This document shows, piece after piece, positions 11,131-22,600 of a stretch of DNA of 64,000 nt (position 1 is its first letter; each line of letters starts with the position of its first letter). This stretch comes from Maniola hyperantus. Its lineage: Eukaryota > Arthropoda > Insecta > Lepidoptera > Nymphalidae. Made by a program: the position numbers and the translations under genes. The stretch lies in NCBI RefSeq assembly GCF_902806685.2, contig NC_048549.1, forward strand, positions 1,054,001 to 1,118,000, read 5' to 3'. The notes under the pieces are model-generated. The model saw nothing but the letters and a program-made list of their open reading frames with translations, did no database searches and was not told where the DNA came from.

Positions 11131-11756
11131 GCGGGACAATCACTCAACTCAAGCATAGAACTTCGTAAGTTTTCATTAAATATTTTTGGTATATTTATTC
11201 TTTATGTACAAATATTTGACACGAGTTTCGGTTTTTGCGTATATTAAAACTAACTTTGTGTATTTTCAAAACTAACGATACCAATATTTGCCCTAAAATT
11301 ATTAACATCACTCGTTGACTCGACAGTCACACATGTCGTCTCGACAGTGGCACAGTGATGCTTTTATGACGAAACAAACAGAAAGTGTTCCAAACTTTTT
11401 ACAATTACGTAGTCTACGCTCATTCCAAAGTACACTGTCATTTAATTATACTTTTAGTTTATTTTTCAGTATTAGTGAATTTTATAGCCCAATTTTTTAA
11501 TTTGGCAAAAATTTTTGAATCTTAGACTTATTGTTATTTGGATGGTACACAATTTCTTAAACTAGCTTATAAGGGAAAACTAAATTACTTCACTTTTACG
11601 TGAATTTTCTTTTCACGAAACACTAAAAAGTTTTAAGATTATTTTGTGTGCGACCGAAATAACACTGTATTAATTTTATCCTTCAATTTAATTTTAGGAT
11701 TCATTTACGCGTGCTTCCATTGCGTTTTTAAAACGTCAAAAGAAGATTTACATTAA

Positions 11757-12022
11757 AACCGGTGAAGTGCGAGTCGGGCTCGCACACGAAGGGTTCCGTA
11801 CCATAGTACAAGATACGACACTATCCTTTTAAATTTTTTTTTATTTGCATGGCGGTTATTTTTAAATATTTATTATTTGTTACAGCAACAATAGAAATAC
11901 ATAATCTGTGAAACATTTCAACTCTCTACGTATTACGGTTGATGAGATACAGCCCGCTAACAGATATACAGCGGATGCTTAATAGTAGGGTCCCGTTGGC
12001 ACCCTTGGGGTACGGAACCCTA
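11757..12022 (+). mobile_element. P1 element (diverged)
   Basis: Runs from CCGGTGAAGTGCGAGTCGGG and GAAGGGTTCCGTACC to CTTGGGGTACGGAACCC, so both terminal motifs are present. The interior differs from the common P1 form. The next 490 bases (12023-12510) are AT-rich and featureless. Confidence 0.55.
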
Positions 12023-12510
12023 ACAAACTAAGTAGAGTTAAGCCCGGTATCCACTTAAAAATTAAAATAAAAATTTCAATTGAAACGTAGCGAATTTTCG
12101 ATCCGTTTATTTATTAGTAAAATTTAGTTACGTATAAGTAAACTATTAGTTTAAGTAAGGTTTCTCAACGCTTGAAGTTAGTGTGCTTAATTTTTTATTT
12201 ATTTTTAGAATTGTACTATAAAATATTTAATCTTAAGATTCACTTGATGTATAAAAAATGTAAAATGTCTAAAAATAATATAACCTACTTAAATAAAGAC
12301 ATTTAAGTAAAATACTGGTTCAATAAAATACACACTTATCAATGCAAAAAAACACTATTTTGTACTGAAGTCTTCGATAAAACACAATTAATTTTTTACA
12401 ATATTCTTTCCTGGAATGGATAGTTTTATTTTGATTTTTTAAGGCCTACACAGACGAGGGACACTTTTTTGACCGTCAAAATAGATCGCTTACAACTATA
12501 TCGTATAAGG

Positions 12511-12618
12511 GATGATTTTTGCCAGCACGTGGCGGGCGCGAGCCGTGCCACGTACGACGCGCGGACGAGGCACGGATTCAAAACGGCCCGTGCCCGCCAC
12601 GTGCCGGTTTAAATCATC
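12511..12618. repeat. GC-rich inverted repeat with E-box arms
   Basis: The arms GCACGTGGCGGGC and GCCCGCCACGTGC, extended outward by GATGATTT/AAATCATC, are about 23 of 27 complementary around a CpG-rich loop. It is either a MITE remnant or a structured CpG-rich patch. The CpG-rich stretch continues to about 12920. No exon was found there or in 12920-13750. Confidence 0.65.
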
Positions 12619-13753
12619 TTTAACGCACACGAGGGCATAAAGTACTTACCCCGTACAATAAGTACCCCGAACTGCCGAAGAACATTACACCGGACCGCAC
12701 AAAAGTACGGGGGCGTCCTCGAAAATATAGAACTAAAGTTCCAAGGCAGTCAACGCACACAGCGAATATTAGTCCGCGTTGAGCGCTCGAGTGTTTGTTC
12801 GTCGGAGACACTGTGCGTTGAGTCCGGGCATGTCCCGGCGGACATTTTATCTACACTTCGAGGATTTTTGTCCTCCGCGGACAATCGGCGGAAATTTTTG
12901 TCGTCTGCGCACGCCCTTGCAGTTTATTTTAAAGTTACGGGATGTGTATTAAAAATTCGTTGCTGAATGAATAATACATGTTATATAACAATCTTTACTT
13001 GTTATATACCTTGTATTATAGTTTCGATTCAGTTTTACGGTCTGACATTTATTATATACATAACATTAAATTTACAGTCTGACTGACATTCTACCAGTAA
13101 TTTTATTTCAATAAGTGTTGCTTAGCAACTATTGGTCCATATTGTAATTTTAAGTTGCTCATAAACCGGCTATAAAAATTGCATCTTGCCGACAATATAG
13201 CCAATCAATTCATAAAATCATTTTTGACGCCTATGAGCGATTGTGCACTAGTCCGATCCGAATCCGTGAAATAGACTAAAATAATTTGACCAAAATCGGA
13301 TGCTATTAATGACATGATCTGATCCGAATCAGAGAAAATATGGTTAGTCCATATACTAACGGCCGAAACTATTTCCTATCAATCTATTATCTGTCGATAA
13401 GGTGACTACTTTTTTTAACAGACAACATTGCTACTTTTTCTTTAAATAGTGGACAAACGAGCAGGCGAGTCACCTGATGTTGAGTGATTACTGCCGCCCA
13501 TGAACATTTGCAACATTAGAAGGACCGCTACGCTAATGCGTAGCCCCATAAACTACCGCTATACAAAAAATCATATCATTTTATTACTACAGTCCAAGAC
13601 CCTATTACTATTTCTTGCTAAGTAACTCATCGACAGATAACAGAAAGATTGGTTTTATTAATTATTGCCGTAGAGCTATTTCTGACCGCATATTTCCCTT
13701 TACATCGGATTAGTGCACCAACATTCATGAAGTCATCCTCAAGAACGTGTATA

Positions 13754-14150
13754 CTTGTAAATGTACCGATTGTTATGTAACAGTCGGTAATACATGTAAT
13801 TATGTAGTAAGGTATTATCCCGGTGCATTTATCGTCCACTTCTACTTTGTAATGCATCTAAAATTGAACGTGTGTACTTGTAAATGTAAATACCGATTGT
13901 TATATAACAGTCGATGTTATGTAACAGTCGGTAATACATGTAATTATGTAGTAAGGTATTATCCCGGTGCATTTATCGTCCACTTCTACTTTGTAATGCA
14001 TCTAAATTTGAACCTGTGTACTTGTAAATGTAAATACCGATTGTTATATAACAGTCGATGTTATGTAACAGTCGGTAATACATGTAATTATGTAGTAAGG
14101 TATTATCCCGGTGCATTTATCGTTCACTTCAACTTTGTAATGTATCTCAA
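13754..14150. repeat. Triplicated segment, 144-bp period
   Basis: Three copies start CTTGTAAATGTA at 13754, 13877 and 14021. Each contains CAGTCGGTAATACATGTAAT and CCCGGTGCATTTATCG. The second and third are 144 bp apart, and the first lacks about 21 bp. A 139-codon open frame across the array results from the period being a multiple of three and is not taken as a gene. Confidence 0.85.
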
Positions 14151-14169
14151 ATTGCCTACGAACTAGCCC

Positions 14170-15338
14170 GTTTATGAGCTCCTTAAGAAATACAACTGTA
14201 TTTACTTAAGCACAAGTGTTGTTACATTTAACTATGATAAGTGTAAGTCGCTGTGAATATAAGAAAAAAAATACAAAAACAAAACAAAATGTCGTAATAA
14301 AATAAATATGAAAGAATTTTGTGTTTTCTTTTGCCCTGATAACAATAGGGTTTATAAATTAACTTGTTTCTCTATGGCACTCAGAAGATATCACTATCAG
14401 GGTTGTACAAGACGAATAATTCTACTATCTATGGGAACTTATCTAGTACCTACCTACTCTAAAATCAATAAAATAAGTATATTAGTATTTTTTATTAATC
14501 CTAATTCAAACTAAAACCGAAATACTAACTTGAATTACATAAACGTAATTATCTTAAATAGTGACTGCATTGTAAATACCAAAATCAGACCCTTAATATT
14601 TAAGATGCTTTTTAAGAATTAAGCATTTAAGATACGTTCGTAAGTTATTGGAATACGGAAAAATCTGTGGTATCAAAACTCATATATTTCTATTTTATAT
14701 ACTGAAGACAAATTCTTACGTTACTAAAAGGACACCAAAAAGCATGCTTTAAACACATGGCGACCGTCTATAGAAGTTGTTGTGGTACAAACTAAAAGAG
14801 ATTTTATGGTCCTGTCATTTTATTTTGTATTCATACAAAACAAATAGCTTTATTTTGATTTTATCACATATTCTGCGAGCTGCTATTAAATAAGTAGTTT
14901 TCAAAAGTATCTATACTAATTTAAAAGTTTAAAAGAAGCGTTTCGTGTTCCCTATCGAAATACTTTCCCCACCTACCTTAAATCTTACATAATATTATAT
15001 TCTTAATCGATATTTAATTTGTTTTGCCTTGGTTTGCTTAAAAGATAAACAATTCGGAGAAACTCGTAAGCCACTCGTTAATTCCGAGTCTATTTGGGTG
15101 AATTTGTCCATCCATCTGTCTGTCAAAGTATCATAATTTCTGAATAAACGCACATATAATTATTGCTATTCACAAGTAATATGTACCGAATCTAATTCAA
15201 TTACCCAATCCGAGCAAATACTAAAATTGGTCAAGCAATAAGTTATATAACAATGTGGAACAGCGTTGACTAAAACATAAAAGTTATATAACATGTTACA
15301 TAATCTGGATTCGCTAACAGATTAGCGATTACACAAGT
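14170..15338. other. AT-rich intergenic sequence
   Basis: No exon, RNA gene or repeat family could be recognised in this stretch. Confidence 0.5.
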
Positions 15339-15520
15339 ACAGTACGCGGCAGAAAATGTACATCGACCTTTAAAATGAGATTTCGGCTTTGTAGAGCGTT
15401 GTCTCTGTCACTCATGCCTATGTGACGTTTTGTCGGTCGCAACGACAGACACAACGCTCTCTACACTATAACACCGCTGTCTCTTTCTAAAGGTCGATGT
15501 ACATTATTTTCTGCCGCGTA
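15339..15520. mobile_element. M2 palindromic MITE, intact reference copy
   Basis: The ends ACAGTACGCGGCAGAAAATG and ATTATTTTCTGCCGCGTA are inverted repeats. Inside, ATGTACATCGACCTTTA pairs with TAAAGGTCGATGTACAT, and GAGCGTTGTCTCTGTC pairs with GACACAACGCTC. Almost the whole element can fold back on itself. Confidence 0.85.
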
Positions 15521-15818
15521 TTTTAGTAGATGTTTTGTTATTTATTTTTAAGTATGGCTCACTAAAAATGTTTCGCCATATTAATAAAATTACAGCTGTA
15601 AAGAAATGTAGTCCCCCGTGAAACCGTTGTAAGTCATATATCATATATGTTCGCAAGTGTCGAGATATCTCTGAAAGACCACATGATAGTGTTCGGGTTT
15701 GCTGCACGTGGGTTCGTTGTGAAGCTGGTTTTTTCTGGAAAAAAAAGGAAATTTCTGAATTTAAAGGAAAATCTTGGTTTGTTTGAGTTGCTGACATTCA
15801 TTATTTTTTTTTCTGATA

Positions 15819-16010
15819 ATATCCGGTCAAGTGCGACTCGGAGTCGCACACGAATTGTTCCGCATCATCGTACAAGAAATTTTAAGCCAGTAGGTATAAT
15901 AAAAAATTCCAAGTTAATGACGGACAGCGCCATCTTGACGTGATTTAGTAAACTATTTGTAACACATATTTTTATTTTAAGGTTCCGTAACTCAAAAGGA
16001 ACGGACTCTA
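15819..16010 (+). mobile_element. P1 element fragment
   Basis: Starts CCGGTCAAGTGCGACTCGGA and shows a decayed GGTTCCGTAACTCAAAAGGA near the far end. Confidence 0.5.
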
Positions 16011-16514
16011 AAAATAAAAACGGTGCACGGTTTTCTGTTTTTTTCCTTTACTTGTGCGATATGAAATTACTACCTGCGAAAGGACAGTGCCAGAATTTCT
16101 ATAGAACCGTAACCCATTTTATTATATAAAAGTCGTTTACACGTATGCTTTATGCAGCATTTTGTTGCTGTTTCAACACTGATAACTAAACATAGGATTT
16201 AACACCTCTAGAACTTGCGGTTTTCATTAAATCTAAGATTAAGTCATAATGATCACATAATGATTCTAGGTTATATGCAATTTACCTATATTTTGTGAAA
16301 CTAATAAAAACATCCGCAAGTTTAAAATAATTATCATTAATTTATATTGTGCGTAAATTGGTGGGTCAGGATCTGGCATTCCCCCTTTAGGTTTTAATTC
16401 TCCCGAATCGACAGACAAAGAAGGTTCCTGTTTTCCTTTTGAGGTACAAAACCCTAATTAACTGTAAAAATAGATTTTTCTAAAAACATACAAAATATTT
16501 GAATATTTGTTTGT

Positions 16515-16613
16515 TTAATATACATACTTGTAAAACTCTTCGCATTCCTCGATCGTGACATCCGCACTGACTAGCCGGGAACCGAACCCGCTATAGTACG
16601 AAGCATAGCGTTG
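16515..16613 (-). CDS. Xylose-isomerase-like exon 8 (terminal)
   Basis: 33 codons after acceptor TTGAATTGTAG: QRYASYYSGFGSRLVSADVT, IEECEEFYKYVY, TAA. The RY.S..SG.G signature is the C-terminal motif of xylose isomerases. The intron before it is 3.07 kb. A candidate AATAAA lies at 16123-16118 on the minus strand. Confidence 0.92.
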   Translation of the reverse strand, partial: QRYASYYSGFGSRLVSADVTIEECEEFYKYVY

Positions 16614-19600
16614 CTACAATTCAAGAAATACATATACTTATAATCGTGGTTAATAGTTTTTCAAATTTATTAAAACCAAAATAATACAAATATTAATTTT
16701 AACAAACACATGATATGTTATATTATAGAAATTAAATCTCGACTCTAGTATCATAAGGTCGGATGTGGATTTTTGCTACTTTTCAGGAGAGCCAAAACAA
16801 AAATGCTAGGGAAATCGGGTCATAATTTCTAAACTACTAGAGATACAATTTCAGTTGTTTTTGTAATATTTAACACTTAACTGTATCTATCATTAACCAT
16901 TACTAGAAATACTTTATCATTAATAAATAAAATATAAACTCACAATTTCTTCAAAATGGACGATATGCGACTTTATGCTGGTAATATTCGTAACTGTGCT
17001 AAAAAATTGTGTGCATAAGTTGTAAACCGACTTTATGGCTGCAATTTTTACTATTACAAATTTGAAATAAAAGTCGGATCTATTACTTAATATTTCATAA
17101 TACGTCTTAACTGATTATACATAAGTAATATTCGGACAAAAGATCTCAGTAGTTATCTCACAAAAAACATTTAGGAGTTTTGTGAGATAGCAACAATGTA
17201 CCTATCTGATTTTTCTGAAACTGATTAGTTAGATCTGAAACATAATAATTGCATTCGCCCGATAGTCTGACCATTGCATCCGTGTAAACCTTGTGACTTC
17301 TGGATGAATGAAAATAACATTTACAAATTCACAAAATATAAAGCCCATTAATTAAAAACAACGGCCAAAAATTGGAAAAAAAAAATACAAAGTAATTAGA
17401 AACCTACAGTGGGCCAAAAATTTTTTGTGGAATTGCATACATTGCGGTTACATCAATATAGAAATCTAAAACATGCCAACATAGCCTGATTTTCCTTATA
17501 ATGATTAGGTACGTAAAGTAAGAATGGAGGTCAGCAGGTACCTACTGCAAAAATTGGTTATATTTTATAGTGGATAATGGTTTCTCATTATGTCGTATAT
17601 TGGGCGAAAGCGGGGAAAAATTTTAAGTTTATATGTACCTATAACTTACTAATGAAATACAAAAAAGTCTTCTTTAAAGTAGTTTTTATAAAATAATAAC
17701 ACAGCATTATTGTGTTAGTTGTAGCCAGGTAATATATTCCGAAATCTGAAAATCCCCGCCGTTCTTATTTTTTTTTTATATAACAAACGGTCCTGATATA
17801 TCACCTTTGTAAAGGGATGTGGTCTTTAAAAATATGTTGTAGTGCCAAATCAAACTTATCAAAAAGTTTTGTTTCCTTCGCATGTTCTTGCAAACTGTGA
17901 CCAATCTCTTAGTTTAGTAATCTGCATTGTTTTCAGCTGTTCCCTTTTTTTCTATTTGTGCATGGATTACATCTTACTCCACGTAGGTACATGTTGCATT
18001 TTAGCATAAAGCTTGTGATTTATCACCTTTTAGTGTGGTAATCCTTATAATAATCATAAGTAAGCCATAACGATTATCATGCTCCGATTATGACCGACAC
18101 AATTATCAGACCACAAAGTCAATTCTTTAACAATTTCGAGAATACTTTGTTTCTTCTCTAGTAGATTAATGAAATAAGACAAGATACTGTTTTATTCCTT
18201 CCGCTGCAGCTGATGTTTTCAGACTACATTAAAGTAGCAACACTGCTGGTAGCATCATGAATCGTTTTTAAGGTGCAGAAACTACGCAGGTATAAGGATT
18301 TACTGTTAGTCAAATCTGGCATTGCCACTTTTGTAATTAAAAAAATACTTTCTGCTTTTTTGAAAATTCCATTGCTTCTGCTTCGACTGTTTTGTTTAAC
18401 AGATACTTTTTTAAACTGTTTCTTTCGTGTTTTAGTTAAGTTTTTTTATTTTTTTACTTTCACTTTTATTAGTTGTTTAATTAATAAATTAATTTATACT
18501 ACATATATATTTAAATTAACATAATCTAAAGCTTCCTATAGTTAGGAATGTTTCGTTAGAATCACTATCATCACATATTGTAGGTGCCTTATAATTTCTG
18601 CTCTCGATTAATATCAAATTCGGTCGATTATAAGACGGGCAAAGAAGAAAAAAATTGATTAGGTACTCTCATTTTTTAAGGCTACCTTAAAAACTAGGGC
18701 AATAAATTTTTGAACTGATGATTTGAACTATGATTCATAAAAAACACCATAAATGCACGGTTTTTGCTTAGTGGGGTATTATTATAATATATGTTTAGAT
18801 TTCCATGGTGTAATTTTCGTGGTCCTAAAAGATTTTCTAGTCTACATTTTCAAAATGTCTTCAGCTTTATTCTGGCTCTTTACTTTTTTCCCGCAGTTTA
18901 GTCCAAAATTTTGGTGAAATAGGATGGATCTCTTACCTATTAATCACATCAACTTTAATGTAGTCACAAACAAAAAGCTTTATTTCAACTTACTTCCATG
19001 AATTTTATTGCAAAATTATTTATATTACAAGGCAAAAAGTCTTAAATGATTCACAGTCCAAATATTAATACAAAAAATTCGAAGCATAACATCTGTTGTG
19101 ATTTTACCTAACAAAATTATTACATATTTTAGAAGCAGAAGTGCGTAACTGCAGTACCAGCTAGTATGACAAATAAACTTATTTCGTAGCATAATGGTCG
19201 AACTCAAAATACACCTATAATTTTTCTCCATTGCTTTGGTGCATACATACGCAAGTCAAAAAATATAATTATGGTTCTCCAAATTTTTAGAATGTGTTCA
19301 GATACGACATTATGCATGTATTTATCTTTGCAACGAAAAGAGATAGAAATACTGGTGTCAGCTTGGCAGAAAGAGCCCGAAATGCTCATTACCTTTATGT
19401 AAAAAAGTGAGTTTGGTCGGAAGTACACATCCGACCTTATGATACTAGAGTCGAGAAATATCACTTGCTTTAACGGTGAAGGAAAACATCGTGAGGAAAC
19501 CTGCATGCCTGAGAGTTCTCCATAATGTTCTCAAAGGTGTGTGAAGTCTACCAATCCGCACATGGCCAGCGTGGTAGACTATGGCCAAAACCCTTCTCTT

Positions 19601-22600
19601 GCTGAGAGGAGAGCCGTGCTCTGTAGTGAGCCGATTATGGGTTGATCATGATGATGATGCACCTATATAGATAACTTACCTGTAAGTGTTTCACGAAAAC
19701 CTGCTCAGTAACGACACTGCAAGCGGCACGCAGTCCCTTAGCCAACGCGTCCATACACTTCACGTACATAGTGACTAGATCGCGGAGATCGCTGTCCCGT
19801 CGAGACGGCAGTTTTAGGTTGATACCGCCAGGGGGCGCTCCACCCTTACAAGGAGAACATGAAAAAATATAAATATACTAGCTCATTTCCGCGTGGACTA
19901 CACTTTCAAGACCCTATTTTTACCCCCGTAGGGTTTTTTTTATTTTAGTCTTAAAATAGCTGTAGTATGCGGGGTGACCGGCTATTAGGCGTCTATACTC
20001 TATAGGGCATAACAGGTGGTCTGTGGATTTTACGTAGAGTTGAAAAGAGACAAATTTATGTCTCTGGTTAAAGTCTGTCTTGTTTCAACCCTGTCTTAAG
20101 TCTGAGCAAAGTCAAAGTACGTTATGCCGATAATTCCCTTACCTGATCGACGATACATTTCATCATCAAAGTGATGGTTTTGACATCTGAGAGATCAAAC
20201 TTGTTTGTTATTGTCACACCACCGAACATGTTGTACCTAAAACAAAATTATTTACCAGCTCAAACAATATTGTGTGCATCAGATTTCATATGCACCTGTA
20301 TTTAGAGCATCAATGTTACGCACTGCACTTTCGTCATCCGAGTTCTATCCGTTATCCGTGAGAATACCAGCGATTATCTACGACACATGTCATAAGCTCC
20401 CATACAAAACAAAAAGGAACGTATTTTCACGGATTCGGATCGGATTAGTGCGTAACCGCCGCTGAATTTTCAAAAATCCTTAGCGGATGCCTACGTCATA
20501 ATAGCTATCAGTATGCTTAGTATGAGATTTTATGTATCACCAACGTTGATAGTATTCGAGTGTTGAAACAATTCCTCGCTATAGTAAACTGGAGCTTAAT
20601 TGCCTTGTTTTAAAGCTCAAGTTTGTCTACATTTTATTTAGACGCTATTGTGTTTCGAATCTCGAATTCTAGCAACGTTGGTGCCCGATGCGAACGGTCG
20701 ATGCCGAAAATTTCAGCCCGATCCGTCCAATAGTTTGAGTTGTGCGTTGATAGATCAGTCAGTTAGTCACCTTTTCTTTTTATATATTTAGATAATACTT
20801 ACACGGAAGCCATGTACATATGATGTCCAGGCGGGGTACACACTTTGTAGAACCGGTCCAAGTTGTGGCATTTGAGGAAATACAGGCAGCTGGTCAGGTC
20901 CCACATGTATCTGTTCAGCATGTCGCCCCAGCTCGAGTGTCGCCAGGGTACACTGTTGTAACTACTGTAGTTAGAACCGAAGTTACCGCTGTACGGCATT
21001 ATCAGCAGCTGACATCTGGAATTTAAAAACAGAACAACTCCCGAACAACTTAATTTCTCTGGCGACATCGGTTTGGAAGATGGCGTCGTATGGCGTCGTA
21101 AACACTCTTCGTTCATACGTATACGACACTTCTAGACATTCATCGTCTCAACTCATCGTTGGCTCACTACTGAGTACGAGAATGAGAACGGAAACATACT
21201 GTACTAACGTATAATTAAGCCTTTCTTTCTATTCGGCAGTGATTTTCAATAGTTTCGCGAACAACTTAATTTCTCTGGCGACATCGGTTTGGAAGATGGC
21301 GTCGTATCCCTTCTCTAGCCAGAGAAGGAAACACCCTGCGTTCGACGTTGCGACACTTCTAGACATTCATTGTCTCAACTCATCGTTGGCTCACTACTGA
21401 GTACGGGAATAAGAAGGGAAATATACTGTACTAACCTATAATTAAGTCTATCTTTGTATTCAGCAGTAATTTTTAATAGTTTCGCGAATAGTTTAATTTC
21501 TCTGGCGACATCGGCTTGGAAGATGGCGTCGTATCCCTCTCTGTACGGCCAGAGAAGGAAACACTCTGCGTTCAGACGTTGTGACACTTCTAGACACTTC
21601 TTGATCTGTGTCGCCGCTTGCACGAAGGTGGTTGCTTCGTTGCTTGTAAAGGCACCGGAGGCATATCTGGCAAAGATAAGGAAAATTCAGAATGAATTTT
21701 TTTTTTAAAGTCAAGTGCGAGTCAGACTCACACACGAAAAGTTCCGTTCATCGTCATCATCTCTCTCTCTTCTAGGGGTCTTTTGTAGGGACTTCCACAT
21801 GCCACGGTCTTGCGCCGCCTGAATCCAGCGGCTCCCTGCATCCGTCCACCTAGTGGGGGGTCTTCCAACACTGCGTCTTCCAGTGCGAGGTAGCCATTCC
21901 AGCACCTTGGAACCCCCAACGTCTATCGGTTGTACGAACTATGTGCCCTGCCCATTGCCACTTCAGCTTCGCAACCCGTTGAGCTATGTCGGTTACTCTA
22001 GTTCTCCTACGGATCTCCTCATTTCTGATTTATTCACTTAGAGAAACTCCAAGCATACCACATCTCACATCACATACTCCAACATCTCGGTAGGAAAGGC
22101 ATTCCGAACCAGTGGTAGATGCATCCGACTATTCGTAAGTACTTGTAAAAGTTTATACGAATAAAAAAAGATTTTTATTTTATTTATTATTTATTCATAT
22201 AGTTCTCTCGCCCGCTGAGTGACTCTGAGCCTTCTTATGAGGCCCATAGTTAGCGACCATGTCTCGGATCCATATGTCATCACTGGCAACACGCGCTGAC
22301 GCGTTCCGTACAAGATTGACGACCTCCCTGGCGCAGTGGTGAACGCTGTGGTCTTAATAGTGGGAGGTCCCGGGTTCGATTCCTGGCAGGGGTTTGGAAT
22401 TTTATAATTTCTAAATTTCTGGTCTGGTCTGGTGGGAGGCTTCGGCCGTGGCTAGTTACCACCCTACCGGCAAAGCCGTGCCGCCAAGCGATTTAGCGTT
22501 CCGGTACGATGCCGTGTAGAAATCAAAGGGGTATGGGTTTAATAAAAACTGCCATACCCCTTCCAGGTTAGCCCGCTATCATCTTAGACTGCATCATCAC

